The notes: generated from the sequence alone by a model not told the origin. 10,315 nucleotides of DNA from DASUBV01 sp035763085 (GCA_035763085.1 DASUBV010000077.1:1-10315), one strand, 5' to 3'. Positions 1 to 7,386 are shown, counted from the stretch's first letter. Program-made: numbers and translations.

Positions 1-1280
1 GTGCGGACGGCCTCATACGATGGCGGATCCCCGCTCAGCCGGTTCTGCCGGTCCGGATCTCCCTTGTCGTCATCGGGGCCGTGGTGCTCGATGAGAATCG
101 CCTGCCGCCAGCCCGCCGGATTCCGGCCGTGCCACAGCCGCGCCAGGCTGTGGCCGTCGACCCGCGCGGGCACGGGGAGCCCGGCCAGCCGCTCGAACGT
201 GGGAGCGAGGTCGATGTTGGACGCTAGCTGGCTGATAACCCGCCCGGCGGGCACGCCGGGACCGGTGACGACCAGCGGCACGTGGATATCGGTGTCGAAG
301 GCCGTCTGCTTGCCCGGCATGAGCCGGTACTCGCCCATGTGATAGCCGTTGTCGGAGCTGAAGATGAAGTACGTGTCGCGGGCCGCCCCGGTTGCCCGCA
401 GGACCGCTTCGAGATGCGCGACCATGTCATCGACCGACAGGACATCCTCGACCCGCTTGCGGAATGCGCGGGTAATCCGCCGCTGCCGGTGCGGGGTCAG
501 GGCCCGCTGGCCCTTCAGCCACGAGGGCGGGTTCTTCGGCACCCGGTCGAAGGCGGCGGTCTTGGGGTAGGCATCGGTGCTCGCCGCGTTCGCGTAGCGC
601 GGTGCCGGGGTATAGGGCGCGTGCGGCGCGAACGTGGCGACCTCGAGCATGAACGGCTTGCCCGATGAATGAGCCGTCCTGATGAACGAGCTGGCTTTCG
701 CGGAGAGCACGTCGGTCAGGTAGTTCTGCGGGCTGTCGCCGTAATGCTGCGTCCGGCCGTTCTCGTTCATGTTGTAGTTGAACTCGGGGTAGCCATCACC
801 CGCGACATCCCACTCATTCCAGCCCGGCTGCACCCCGTCGAAGGGCCAGTAGTCGTTCAGGTACTTTCCCATCATGGCGGTCCGGTAGCCGGACTTCCGC
901 AGGGCGACCGCGAATGACTTCTGGGGGTCTCCGTTCCTGTTGTACGCCTTGTAGCCGCCGTCGCTGAGCGTGTTGGTAAAGACGCCATTGTCATGCGGGT
1001 ACTCACCGGTGAAGATGGCCGCGCGGGACGGGCAGCACAGCGAGTCGACCACGTAATAGTGGGACATCGTCGATCCGGCCCGTTCCAGGGCCTGGACGTG
1101 CGGCATGTAGCTGACGAGATTCTCGGCCAGGTCGTCGGTGAGGACGAAGACGAAGTTTGGCCGGTGGCCGTGGTCAGGCCCGGCACCGGGATGATCACCG
1201 ATCGACAGCGGCACGCACCCGGCAATGGCCAGGATGAGCACCACGGCGCTGACGAGCGCGGGACCACACCTTTTTGTCAC
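1..1280 (-). CDS. Lipoprotein sulfatase, N-acetylglucosamine-6-sulfatase-like (3' end outside window)
   Basis: Hydrolyses sulfate esters outside the membrane; the true substrate is unknown. The start is the GTG at 1280-1278, with GGAG elements 3 and 9 bases upstream; 426 residues are inside the window and the C-terminus is cut by the left edge. Residues 8-22 are a lipoprotein signal: a hydrophobic run ending in the lipobox IAGC, with Cys22 as the expected lipidated residue. The sulfatase fold follows: metal-binding Asp49-Asp50 in LTDD, the sulfatase signature CCPSRAAIFTG at 82-92 in which Cys82 is the residue oxidised to formylglycine, GKYLN at 138-142, PHAPYTP at 219-225, and DNGYHMGEYRL at 310-320 followed by Lys324. 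The LCCPSR form and GKYLN are typical of the glucosamine-6-sulfatase branch. All catalytic residues expected in this part are present. Activity would need a formylglycine-generating enzyme encoded elsewhere. It lies 224 bases downstream of the co-directional phosphatase gene and probably has its own promoter. Family assignment is secure; substrate is inference. Confidence 0.93.
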   Translation of the reverse strand, partial: MTKRCGPALVSAVVLILAIAGCVPLSIGDHPGAGPDHGHRPNFVFVLTDDLAENLVSYMPHVQALERAGSTMSHYYVVDSLCCPSRAAIFTGEYPHDNGVFTNTLSDGGYKAYNRNGDPQKSFAVALRKSGYRTAMMGKYLNDYWPFDGVQPGWNEWDVAGDGYPEFNYNMNENGRTQHYGDSPQNYLTDVLSAKASSFIRTAHSSGKPFMLEVATFAPHAPYTPAPRYANAASTDAYPKTAAFDRVPKNPPSWLKGQRALTPHRQRRITRAFRKRVEDVLSVDDMVAHLEAVLRATGAARDTYFIFSSDNGYHMGEYRLMPGKQTAFDTDIHVPLVVTGPGVPAGRVISQLASNIDLAPTFERLAGLPVPARVDGHSLARLWHGRNPAGWRQAILIEHHGPDDDKGDPDRQNRLSGDPPSYEAVR

Positions 1281-1347
1281 GAACTCCTGCTCCGGTACTC
1301 CAGCCGAAATTGCCGTGCCACCGCCGGGCGAGCCCACAACACCCGGG

Positions 1348-1379
1348 GGCATCTGAACGATGCCAGCCACCGAAATTTA
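1348..1379 (-). promoter_or_regulatory. Candidate sulfatase promoter with dyad at the start site
   Basis: Read on the minus strand, TAAATT (1379-1374) is a TAnnnT -10 candidate in the only AT-rich patch of the 1281-1504 gap. A perfect 6-bp dyad, GGCATC-TGAAC-GATGCC (1348-1364), begins about where transcription would start, as an operator or a 5' hairpin would. No convincing -35 is visible. This is a weak prediction. Confidence 0.25.
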
Positions 1380-1471
1380 CGACATACGCCGTTGTGCTCC
1401 GTGCACAGGGTCGCGGCAAGACCTGGTGCCGGGCTGACAGTCCTGGTCAGGCCCGTGCGGTGGCGCGGGCC

Positions 1472-1485
1472 GGGCCGGCCGGCCC
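1472..1485 (-). terminator. Possible GC palindrome terminator after the phosphatase gene
   Basis: GGGCCGGCCGGCCC is a perfect 14-base palindrome 20 bases downstream of the phosphatase stop codon, inside a longer GC-only stretch that can form a stem. There is no U-tract, which is common for actinomycete terminators. Such GGCC runs are also frequent by chance at this GC content, so confidence is low. Confidence 0.25.
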
Positions 1486-1504
1486 CGCGGCGGTCAGCTG
1501 GCGC

Positions 1505-3634
1505 TCAGGCGACCCGGCCCAGGCCAGGCGGGACGGGCTGCTGGGCCCAGATGGTCTTGCCGGCCGCGGTGTACCGGGTGCCCCACCGGCCGGCCAGCCG
1601 CGCCACGAGCATCAGGCCGCGCCCGCCCTCGTCGTAGCGGTCCGCCCGGCGGTGCCGCGGCGCCGTCACGCTCGCATCCGAGACCTCACAGCTCAGCGTG
1701 GTGTCCAGGATCATCCGCAGCTGGATGGGCGCCTCACCGTGCCGGATGGCGTTGGTCACCAGCTCGCTCACCAGCAGCTCCGTCGTGAACATGAGCTCCT
1801 CCAGCCCCCACGCCGCCAGCTGGCGGGCGGCCCGGGCGCGGGCCTGCGCGACGATGGCCGGGTCCGCGGGCAGGTCCCACGAGGTGACCCGGTCGGGCGG
1901 CAGCGCGGCCGTCCGGGCGACCAGCAGGGCCGCGTCGTCGTCTCCGGCCCGGCCCGGCACGAGCTCGCTGACCAGGCCGTCGCATACGGCCTGGAGGTAG
2001 GACGGGTCCGCGGGCTGGCCGTCCACCGTGGCGAGCACCTTGCCCATGGCTGCCAGGCCGTCGTCTATCTCCCGCTCGCGGGACTCCACCAGGCCGTCGG
2101 TGAACAGGACCAGGATGCTGTTCTCGGGCAGCTCGATCTGCCGCTCCTCGAACGGGAACCCGCCGACGCCGAGCGGCGGGCCGGCCGGCAGCTCGGCGAA
2201 CTCCGGCTCGCAGCCCGGCGTCATGATGGCCGGCGGCGGGTGACCGGCGCGGGCCATCGTCGCGCACCGGGTGATCGGGTCGTACACCGCGAACACGCAG
2301 GTCGCGTTGAGGTCGCTGGTCTCAGAGTGCTCCTCGGCGATCCGGGACACCACGTCATCGAGCCGGGTCAGCAGCTCTTCGGGCTCCAGGTCAAGGTCGG
2401 CCAGGGTGCGCACGGCCGTCCGCAGCCGTCCCATGGTCGCGGCCGCGTGAATGCCGTGCCCCGCGACGTCCCCGGCCACCAGGCCGACCCGGCTCCCGGA
2501 CAGGGCGATCACGTCCAGCCAGTCCCCGCCGACCGCCGCCCCGGCCTGGCCCGGCAGGTACCGGGTCGCGACCTGTACCGCGCCCTGGTCGGGCTCCTGG
2601 CGCTGCAGCAGGCTGCGCTGCAGGGCGGCCGCGGTCGCGTGCTCGCGCGTGTACCGGCGCGCGTTATCGATGCAGACGGCGGCCCGCGCCACGATTTCCC
2701 CGGCCAGCGCCAGGTCCGCCGCGGCAAAGCTGTCCGGGTGCTCGTGCCGGACAAAGCTGGCGACCCCGAAGGTCGTGCCCCGGGCGCGGAGCGGAACGGC
2801 CATCACCGAATGGAACCCGACCTGCCCGTCGGAGCGGCCGGGCCCGTGGTCCCGCACGGCCCAGCTGCCGGCCTCGTGCAGGTCCGGGTTGGCCAGCACC
2901 GGCTCGCCGGTGGCCAGTGCCTGCACGGCCGGGGAGCCGGGCGGGTAGACCCTGACCTGCCCGACGCGCCCGACGACCTCGGGTGCCCCGGGCAGGATCG
3001 ACTGGAAGGCCATGCGCCGGAGCGGAACCGGGCCGGACAGCGGGCCGGGGGCGGGCTCATCCCCGCGCAGGACCGAGTCCTGAACATCGATCATGGCCAG
3101 GTCCGCAAGTCGCGGCACCACCAGCTCCACCAGTTCCTCGGCTGTCCGGCCCACGTCGAGGGTGGCGCCGATCCGCCTGCTGGCGTCCATCACCAGGGAC
3201 AGCCGGTCGCGGTCGGCCTGGTGCTCGGTCACGTCGGAGGTGACCGTCAGCGCGCCGCAGACGGGTCCGCTGCCCTCCCGGACGGGCGAGATGGTGACCA
3301 GCCACGCACGTTCCCGGTCCTCGCCGGGCGCCCTGCCGTAGCCCTGCCACTGCGCGCGCTCGCCGGTCTGGATCGCTCGCCGCACGGCCGCCTCGAACGA
3401 GGCGAGCTTCGGGTCCGGCGACAGCTCGGACAATCGCCGGCCGAGGGCCGCCGCCTCGCTCTCCAGGCCCAGTGACCGGCAGGCAATGTTGTTCACCCGG
3501 AGGCAGCGGGCCTCGCGATCGAAAATCAGGAGCCGGACGCCTGACTGGTCGAATGCCCAGTCCATCAGCTGGCCGCCGGCCGGCTGGCCGGGTTCCGGGC
3601 CGATGAAGCCTGAATCCTTGCTGTCGCCGGTCAT
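1505..3634 (-). CDS. PAS-GAF-SpoIIE/PP2C phosphatase with C-terminal RsbW-like ATPase domain
   Basis: A cytosolic regulator of the partner-switching type: it should dephosphorylate a Ser/Thr-phosphorylated anti-anti-sigma (STAS) protein and, through its own ATPase domain, may also phosphorylate one. It has 709 residues. Domains in order: PAS about 25-135, GAF about 145-330, SpoIIE/PP2C about 350-575 and HATPase_c about 585-700. Metal-binding motifs of the phosphatase are intact: GGDWLD (369-374), GDVAGHG (388-394), FTDGLVE (511-517) and GDDDAAL (564-570). The ATPase N-box ELVTNAIRHG (624-633) and the glycine motif EGGRGL (669-674) are also intact, so both activities look functional. The start is the ATG at 3634, directly preceded by GGGGGGAG; the frame stays open to 3751 and an ATG lies at 3658-3656 (Met-Asp-Val), but that one has no ribosome site. 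There is no transmembrane segment, so it would sense an internal signal through PAS/GAF; no heme or cysteine ligand motif is evident. No STAS or sigma partner is encoded in this window. Confidence 0.95.
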   Translation of the reverse strand: MTGDSKDSGFIGPEPGQPAGGQLMDWAFDQSGVRLLIFDREARCLRVNNIACRSLGLESEAAALGRRLSELSPDPKLASFEAAVRRAIQTGERAQWQGYGRAPGEDRERAWLVTISPVREGSGPVCGALTVTSDVTEHQADRDRLSLVMDASRRIGATLDVGRTAEELVELVVPRLADLAMIDVQDSVLRGDEPAPGPLSGPVPLRRMAFQSILPGAPEVVGRVGQVRVYPPGSPAVQALATGEPVLANPDLHEAGSWAVRDHGPGRSDGQVGFHSVMAVPLRARGTTFGVASFVRHEHPDSFAAADLALAGEIVARAAVCIDNARRYTREHATAAALQRSLLQRQEPDQGAVQVATRYLPGQAGAAVGGDWLDVIALSGSRVGLVAGDVAGHGIHAAATMGRLRTAVRTLADLDLEPEELLTRLDDVVSRIAEEHSETSDLNATCVFAVYDPITRCATMARAGHPPPAIMTPGCEPEFAELPAGPPLGVGGFPFEERQIELPENSILVLFTDGLVESREREIDDGLAAMGKVLATVDGQPADPSYLQAVCDGLVSELVPGRAGDDDAALLVARTAALPPDRVTSWDLPADPAIVAQARARAARQLAAWGLEELMFTTELLVSELVTNAIRHGEAPIQLRMILDTTLSCEVSDASVTAPRHRRADRYDEGGRGLMLVARLAGRWGTRYTAAGKTIWAQQPVPPGLGRVA

Positions 3635-3987
3635 CGCTCCCCCCGTCACGACATCCATATCCGGGTTTACTGACCACCGGCCGCTACTCAGGCGAGCAGC
3701 GCAACTGGGATGCCGCTCACGGCGGGGTCGCTTCTGGGCGTTGCTGCACACCGTAGCCGTTACTCTACGGAATCACCAAATCACGTAACGGATGCCCCCG
3801 GGGAACTCTGGCGCGACTACCAGCTGCGGCGCTCGCTCCGGCAGCCAGCCTTCTACCTGCCGTTACGCTCCCGGTGGCGGCAGCCAGGCCAGGCAGCAGG
3901 GCCTGCGCTACCCCTCCGCCAGCTCCTCCTGAGCTCGCCGGCTGCGGCGACCGCGGGCGGCCGCGCAGGCGACGGTAGCGTTGCGGG
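3635..3987. other. Gene-free divergent spacer, phosphatase / acetyltransferase
   Basis: No credible gene lies in these 353 bases. Open frames here are out of frame with their neighbours, low in complexity and lack ribosome sites. It holds the candidate phosphatase promoter and CCGTTAC motifs (3750-3791), a further CCGTTACG at 3860-3867 within a weak CTGCCG/CGGCAG dyad (3858-3883), and the TAGCGT box just before the acetyltransferase. Confidence 0.6.
3750..3791 (-). promoter_or_regulatory. Candidate phosphatase promoter overlapped by inverted repeats
   Basis: On the minus strand TTGGTG (3779-3774), an 18-base spacer and TACGGT (3755-3750) resemble a weak sigma-70-type promoter about 120 bases before the phosphatase start. 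Two dyads overlap it: CCGTAG (3751-3756) with CTACGG (3765-3770), and CCGTTAC (3757-3763) with GTAACGG (3785-3791), both with perfect arms. The layout would suit a repressor or activator of the phosphatase gene. The dyads are seen directly; the function is inferred. Confidence 0.35.
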
Positions 3988-3988
3988 A
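3976..3988 (+). promoter_or_regulatory. -10 box for a leaderless acetyltransferase mRNA
   Basis: TAGCGT at 3976-3981 fits the actinobacterial TAnnnT -10 consensus and is followed by exactly six bases (TGCGGG) before the A of the ATG. That is the spacing expected when transcription starts on the start codon. There is no properly spaced Shine-Dalgarno sequence, which agrees with a leaderless transcript. No good -35 is present, which is common for this promoter class. Confidence 0.5.
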
Positions 3989-4554
3989 TGGGCACTACGC
4001 CAGACCTTGTCGTCCGGCCGTTGTCGGCGGCGACGTGGCCGGCGCTGGAGGACCTGTTCGGCCGGGCCGGCGCCTCCAACGGGTGCTGGTGCATGTACCC
4101 GCGGATCGGCCCGGAGTACCGCAAGCGCCCCCGCTCAGCGAACAAGCAGGCGATGCACGACCTGGCCGCCGCTGGCCGGCCGCCCGGCCTGATCGCGTTC
4201 AGCGGCGAGGTGAGCGTCGGGTGGTGCCAGGTCGCGCCGCGGTCGGACCTGGCGTGGCTTGCCCGCCGCGGCGTCCTGCCCGCGGGCGGTGACCAGCCCG
4301 CGTGGGCGATTGGCTGCTTCTATACGCGCCGCTCGCACCGCGGCCAGGGCGTCCCGGATGCGCTGATCGCCGCCGCGGTCACGACCGCATCGGCGGCGCG
4401 CGCCCGCGTCCTGGATGCCTGCCCGGTGGACACCAGCGTTGCCGGGCATACCACCAACCTCTTTCCCGGCGTGGCAGCGACGTTCGCGCGGCACGGTTTC
4501 GAGGTCATCGCGCACTACCGGCCGGACCGCCCGGTCATGCGCCTGGCGCTCTAG
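3988..4554 (+). CDS. GNAT-family N-acetyltransferase (CWCM-motif subgroup)
   Basis: A cytosolic acetyl-CoA-dependent acetyltransferase of unknown substrate, 188 residues, full length for its subgroup. The N-terminal half carries GCWCMYPR at 32-39, a cysteine/tryptophan signature I associate with a group of actinobacterial GNAT proteins, followed by the basic stretch EYRKRPRS (43-50) and VGWCQVAPR (77-85). The acetyl-CoA pyrophosphate-binding loop is RRSHRGQGVPDAL at 114-126, matching the R-x-x-G-x-G/A pattern, and the C-terminal strand-helix region includes FARHGFEVIAHYRPDRPVMRL. The ATG at 3988 is chosen because the similarity to the family begins within a few residues and because a TAGCGT box lies six bases before it. 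The gene stands alone, divergent from the phosphatase gene and convergent with the glycosidase gene. Substrate (antibiotic, amino acid or protein) cannot be told from sequence. Confidence 0.9.
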   Translation: MGTTPDLVVRPLSAATWPALEDLFGRAGASNGCWCMYPRIGPEYRKRPRSANKQAMHDLAAAGRPPGLIAFSGEVSVGWCQVAPRSDLAWLARRGVLPAGGDQPAWAIGCFYTRRSHRGQGVPDALIAAAVTTASAARARVLDACPVDTSVAGHTTNLFPGVAATFARHGFEVIAHYRPDRPVMRLAL

Positions 4555-4604
4555 CGGGCGGCGCGGCGCGCCGGGCCGGCCGGCTGCCACGGCTGTCACG
4601 GCCT

Positions 4605-4638
4605 GCGCCGGCGTCCCGGCCATCCGGGACGCCGGCGC
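4605..4638. terminator. Bidirectional terminator hairpin between convergent genes
   Basis: GCGCCGGCGTCCCGG (4605-4619), loop CCAT and CCGGGACGCCGGCGC (4624-4638) form a perfect 15-bp stem with a four-base loop. It begins 50 bases after the acetyltransferase stop and lies 12 bases beyond the glycosidase stop on the other strand, so it can serve both transcripts. There is no U-tract, as is usual in high-GC actinomycetes. Confidence 0.85.
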
Positions 4639-4650
4639 GATCGTGATGGG

Positions 4651-7086
4651 CTAGCCGTGGATGGTGAAGTCCGCGCTCATCGCGCCGACCTGCGCCTGGT
4701 AGCCCCCGAGCTCCACCTGCGGGGCGCCGGCGCCGTCGATGTCACCGGGGGTGACGGCCAGTTCCGTGACCGGGAAGGAGACCTGGACGGTCTTTGCCTG
4801 GCCGGGATCGAGGCTCACCCTGGTGAATCCGGCCAGCCGCTGGCCGGGCACCAGGACGGCACTGACCGGCTGGTGGACATACACCGGCACGATGTCGGTT
4901 CCCGCGCGGCTGCCGGTATTGGTGACGGTGAAGCTCGCCGTCACCGTGCCGTTCCTGCCGACGCTGCTGGTCGCCGACAGCCCGCTGGTGCGGAACGTGG
5001 TGTAGGACAGGCCGAACGCGAACGGGTACAGCGGGTTGTAGCCGCTGCCCTGGCCGGAGCCCGTGGAGGGCAGCTGGTCGAAGAACTTCGGCTGGTCACC
5101 GAGCGGTGAGGCGGCTCCGGTGTCGAAGTCCCCGCCCGGCGCCGCGGCGTCAGACGGCCAGGTCACCGGCAGCTTCCCGCTCGGGTTGACCTTCCCGAAG
5201 ACGACGTCGGCGACGGCCTGCCCGGCCTCGGTGCTGCCCTGGTAGGCCATCAGCAGGCCACTGGCGTCCTCCGCCGGGCCCAGGCCCAGCGGCCGGCCCG
5301 CGATCACGACGACGATCACCGGCTTGCCGGTTGCCTCGAGCGCGCTGACCAGGTCCTTCTGGTCGGGTGTCAGCTGCGGTGCGGGGTTGTCGCCGAGGCC
5401 CTCGGCGTAGGCCTTCTCGCCGACCGCCACCACCACGGCGTCTGCCGAGGCCGCGTCGTGAACCGCGGTCGCCTTATCCGGAGCCGACACCACGTTCGGG
5501 TCATCGGCCTTCATGCCCTGCAGCACCGTGGTGCCCGGCGGGATCTGGTCGGCTGGCCCCATGCAGCAGACATGGCCCGCGCCGAACACGCCCTGCCAGC
5601 TCACGCTCCAGCCGCCCAGCTGGTTGGTCATCGAGTCCGCGCTCGGCCCGGTGACCACCACCTTCGCGTTCGGCGACAGGGGCAGGACATTGCCCTGGTT
5701 GCGCAGCAGGGTGATCGACTCGCGAGCCGCCTGGAGCGTCGCGTCACGGCCCGCCTCGACCGCGCTGTCCGCCTTGCTCGCATCCACCATCGGGTGATCG
5801 AAGAGGCCGAGGCTGAACTTGAGGGTGAGGATGCGCCGGACGGCCTGGTTGATCCGGCCGACCGTGATGCTGCCGTCCTTGACGTCCTGCTGCAGCGCCG
5901 CCTGCCACTGATCAGCGTTGAACGGCAGCATGGCCATGTCCACGCCGGCATTCACGGCGAGCGCGGCCGCGCCCGCCAGGCCAGACGCCATGTGGTAGGT
6001 GGTCGCCAGCGCCGGCACATCGCCGTAGTCGCTGATCACCACGCCCCTGAAGCCGAGCCGGTCGCGCAGCAGCGTGGTGAGCAGGTAGTGCGAGGCGGTG
6101 GCGGGAATCCCGTTGACCGATCCCGAGTCGACCATCACCGTCCCGGCGCCCGCGTCGATGGCGCCGGCGTAAGACGGCAGGAAGGTGTCCTGCAGGTACC
6201 GCAGCGGCAGCTGGGCCTCGCCCCGGTCATGCCCGTTGATCGACTCGGAGTATCCGGCGAAGTGCTTCACGGTCGCGGTGACCTTGAGAGAGCCGGCGCC
6301 GCCCCCGCTCTGCAGCCCGCTGACGTTGGCCGCGCCCATCGCCGCGGCGAGCGCGGGCTCCTCGGCCCAGGTCTCATACGTCCGGCCCCACCTGTTGTCG
6401 CGGGCCAGGTCCTGGACCGGCGCGAAGTCCCAGTTCCAGCCGGTCGCGCGCAGCGCGTTGGCCGTCACCTCGCCGCCCGCCTGCGCCTGCGCGGGATCCC
6501 ACGTGGCGCCCATCCCGATGGACTGCGGGAACAGCGGCGCCTGGTAGGGGTGCCCGAAGCCGTGCACCGCGTCAACACCGAAGATCACCGGGATGTGCAG
6601 GCGCGAGTGCGCGATCGCGTAGGCCTGCATGGTGTTGTACTCGTCGGCCCAGTCCCGGCCCGTGTTGCCGGTGCCGCCCGTGCCTGTCGTGTCGACCGGG
6701 ATGTCGGATCCGCCCGCGAGAACCGACCCGGCGTGGTTGTCGACGAGGATCTTCTGCTCGCAGGCCGGGTTCGGCACGTTGAACCCGCCCTGGCTGGTGC
6801 AGTTGTCGCTGGTGTCGGTGACCTGCGTCACCTCGATCTGCACCATCTGGCCGATCTTCTCCGGCAGCGTCATGCGGCCGAGCAGGTCATTCACTCGCGC
6901 CTGGACGGGCAGCTTCGCGTCCAGGTAGGCGGGCCTGCTCGCGGCCGACGCGGCCGGCCCGGCCAGGCCCGATGCCGGAATCGCGACCAGCATGCCGGCG
7001 GCCACGACCACGGCGGCGGCTGGCCGTGCCCCGGGCCGGCCCGCGGCCAGCGCACGGCTGGCAAGATCACGGATCTTCTGTCTCAT
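4651..7086 (-). CDS. Secreted glycoside hydrolase family 3 (beta-glucosidase / exo-glucanase type)
   Basis: A retaining exo-acting glycosidase that releases terminal sugars, probably beta-glucose, from oligosaccharides outside the cell. It has 811 residues, a normal length for three-domain GH3 enzymes. Residues 1-50 are a Sec-type signal peptide: a basic start, a hydrophobic core from about 23 to 42 and small residues ending in AASAAS. The catalytic barrel (about 60-430) has FGVDAVHGFG (169-178), KHF (274-276) and GVVISDYGD (348-356), with Asp353 the expected nucleophile. The second domain (about 455-640) holds GEKAYAEGLGD (556-566), with Glu562 the likely acid/base as in plant ExoI-type GH3. 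GYNPLYPFAFGLSYTTF (682-698) leads into a fibronectin-III-like C-terminal domain (about 710-810). The ATG at 7086 is preceded by AAAGGA at suitable spacing and followed directly by the signal peptide; the frame stays open to 7452 but that extension is not protein-like. Exact glycan specificity is not determined. Confidence 0.95.
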   Translation of the reverse strand: MRQKIRDLASRALAAGRPGARPAAAVVVAAGMLVAIPASGLAGPAASAASRPAYLDAKLPVQARVNDLLGRMTLPEKIGQMVQIEVTQVTDTSDNCTSQGGFNVPNPACEQKILVDNHAGSVLAGGSDIPVDTTGTGGTGNTGRDWADEYNTMQAYAIAHSRLHIPVIFGVDAVHGFGHPYQAPLFPQSIGMGATWDPAQAQAGGEVTANALRATGWNWDFAPVQDLARDNRWGRTYETWAEEPALAAAMGAANVSGLQSGGGAGSLKVTATVKHFAGYSESINGHDRGEAQLPLRYLQDTFLPSYAGAIDAGAGTVMVDSGSVNGIPATASHYLLTTLLRDRLGFRGVVISDYGDVPALATTYHMASGLAGAAALAVNAGVDMAMLPFNADQWQAALQQDVKDGSITVGRINQAVRRILTLKFSLGLFDHPMVDASKADSAVEAGRDATLQAARESITLLRNQGNVLPLSPNAKVVVTGPSADSMTNQLGGWSVSWQGVFGAGHVCCMGPADQIPPGTTVLQGMKADDPNVVSAPDKATAVHDAASADAVVVAVGEKAYAEGLGDNPAPQLTPDQKDLVSALEATGKPVIVVVIAGRPLGLGPAEDASGLLMAYQGSTEAGQAVADVVFGKVNPSGKLPVTWPSDAAAPGGDFDTGAASPLGDQPKFFDQLPSTGSGQGSGYNPLYPFAFGLSYTTFRTSGLSATSSVGRNGTVTASFTVTNTGSRAGTDIVPVYVHQPVSAVLVPGQRLAGFTRVSLDPGQAKTVQVSFPVTELAVTPGDIDGAGAPQVELGGYQAQVGAMSADFTIHG

Positions 7087-7130
7087 GGCGCATCCTTTCG
7101 CGTCGCCGATGACTTTCCGTGTCGGCATCG

Positions 7131-7178
7131 ACGCTAACCGCGACATCGGACAAGATCCATTAACAAGCCATAAACAAC
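7131..7178 (-). promoter_or_regulatory. Candidate glycosidase promoter with 11-bp tandem repeats
   Basis: On the minus strand GTTGTTTATGG and CTTGTTAATGG (7178-7168 and 7167-7157) are adjacent 11-bp direct repeats agreeing at 9 of 11 positions. Twenty bases further on lies TAGCGT (7136-7131), a TAnnnT -10 candidate 44 bases before the ATG, without a recognisable -35. The repeats fall about 33 to 54 bases upstream of the predicted start of transcription, which suits an activator that touches the -35 region. The 11-base period recalls OmpR/PhoP-family boxes, but the core does not match the Streptomyces PHO box well. Confidence 0.35.
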
Positions 7179-7370
7179 TACAGGCAGGTCGCGGGCTATC
7201 TATAACGGACAGGAGGCAGCACGGAGTCATTCCCGGTGCTATTCCTGGCACCGGATCTCCGGGCGTCCGCAGCCGCCGTCCCGGCCGGCGATGTCCGGCG
7301 CGCCTGCGTCGACGGCACCTCGGGCCGCGCTGCGCGGTGGCGGGCTCTTCCTGGGGCACGCACAACGGAA

Positions 7371-7376
7371 TACGCT
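7371..7376 (+). promoter_or_regulatory. Possible -10 box for the leader ORF / MFS transcript
   Basis: TACGCT fits TAnnnT and lies ten bases before the ATG of the small leader ORF; TTCCTG seventeen bases upstream (7348-7353) is a poor -35. It is a weak call, made because no better promoter precedes the exporter. Confidence 0.25.
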
Positions 7377-7386
7377 CAGCGGCGCG

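Noticed and set aside
1274..3475. A 733-codon plus-strand open frame opposite the phosphatase gene
   Set aside because: Its translation is Gly/Arg/Pro/His-rich without motifs, and it is antisense to a protein with four recognisable domains. Long antisense frames are expected in such GC-rich coding DNA.
3634..3751. A phosphatase start 39 codons further upstream (3751)
   Set aside because: The extra residues are Arg-rich and would begin inside the candidate promoter and dyads, while the ATG at 3634 has a GGGGGGAG ribosome site.
3710..4192. Open frames on both strands in the phosphatase/acetyltransferase spacer
   Set aside because: They run into the acetyltransferase in a wrong frame or antisense, are low in complexity and have no ribosome site.
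5458..7137. A 559-codon plus-strand open frame opposite the glycosidase gene
   Set aside because: Composition is dominated by Arg, Gly, Val and His with no domain, and the other strand encodes a complete GH3 enzyme with signal peptide and catalytic motifs.
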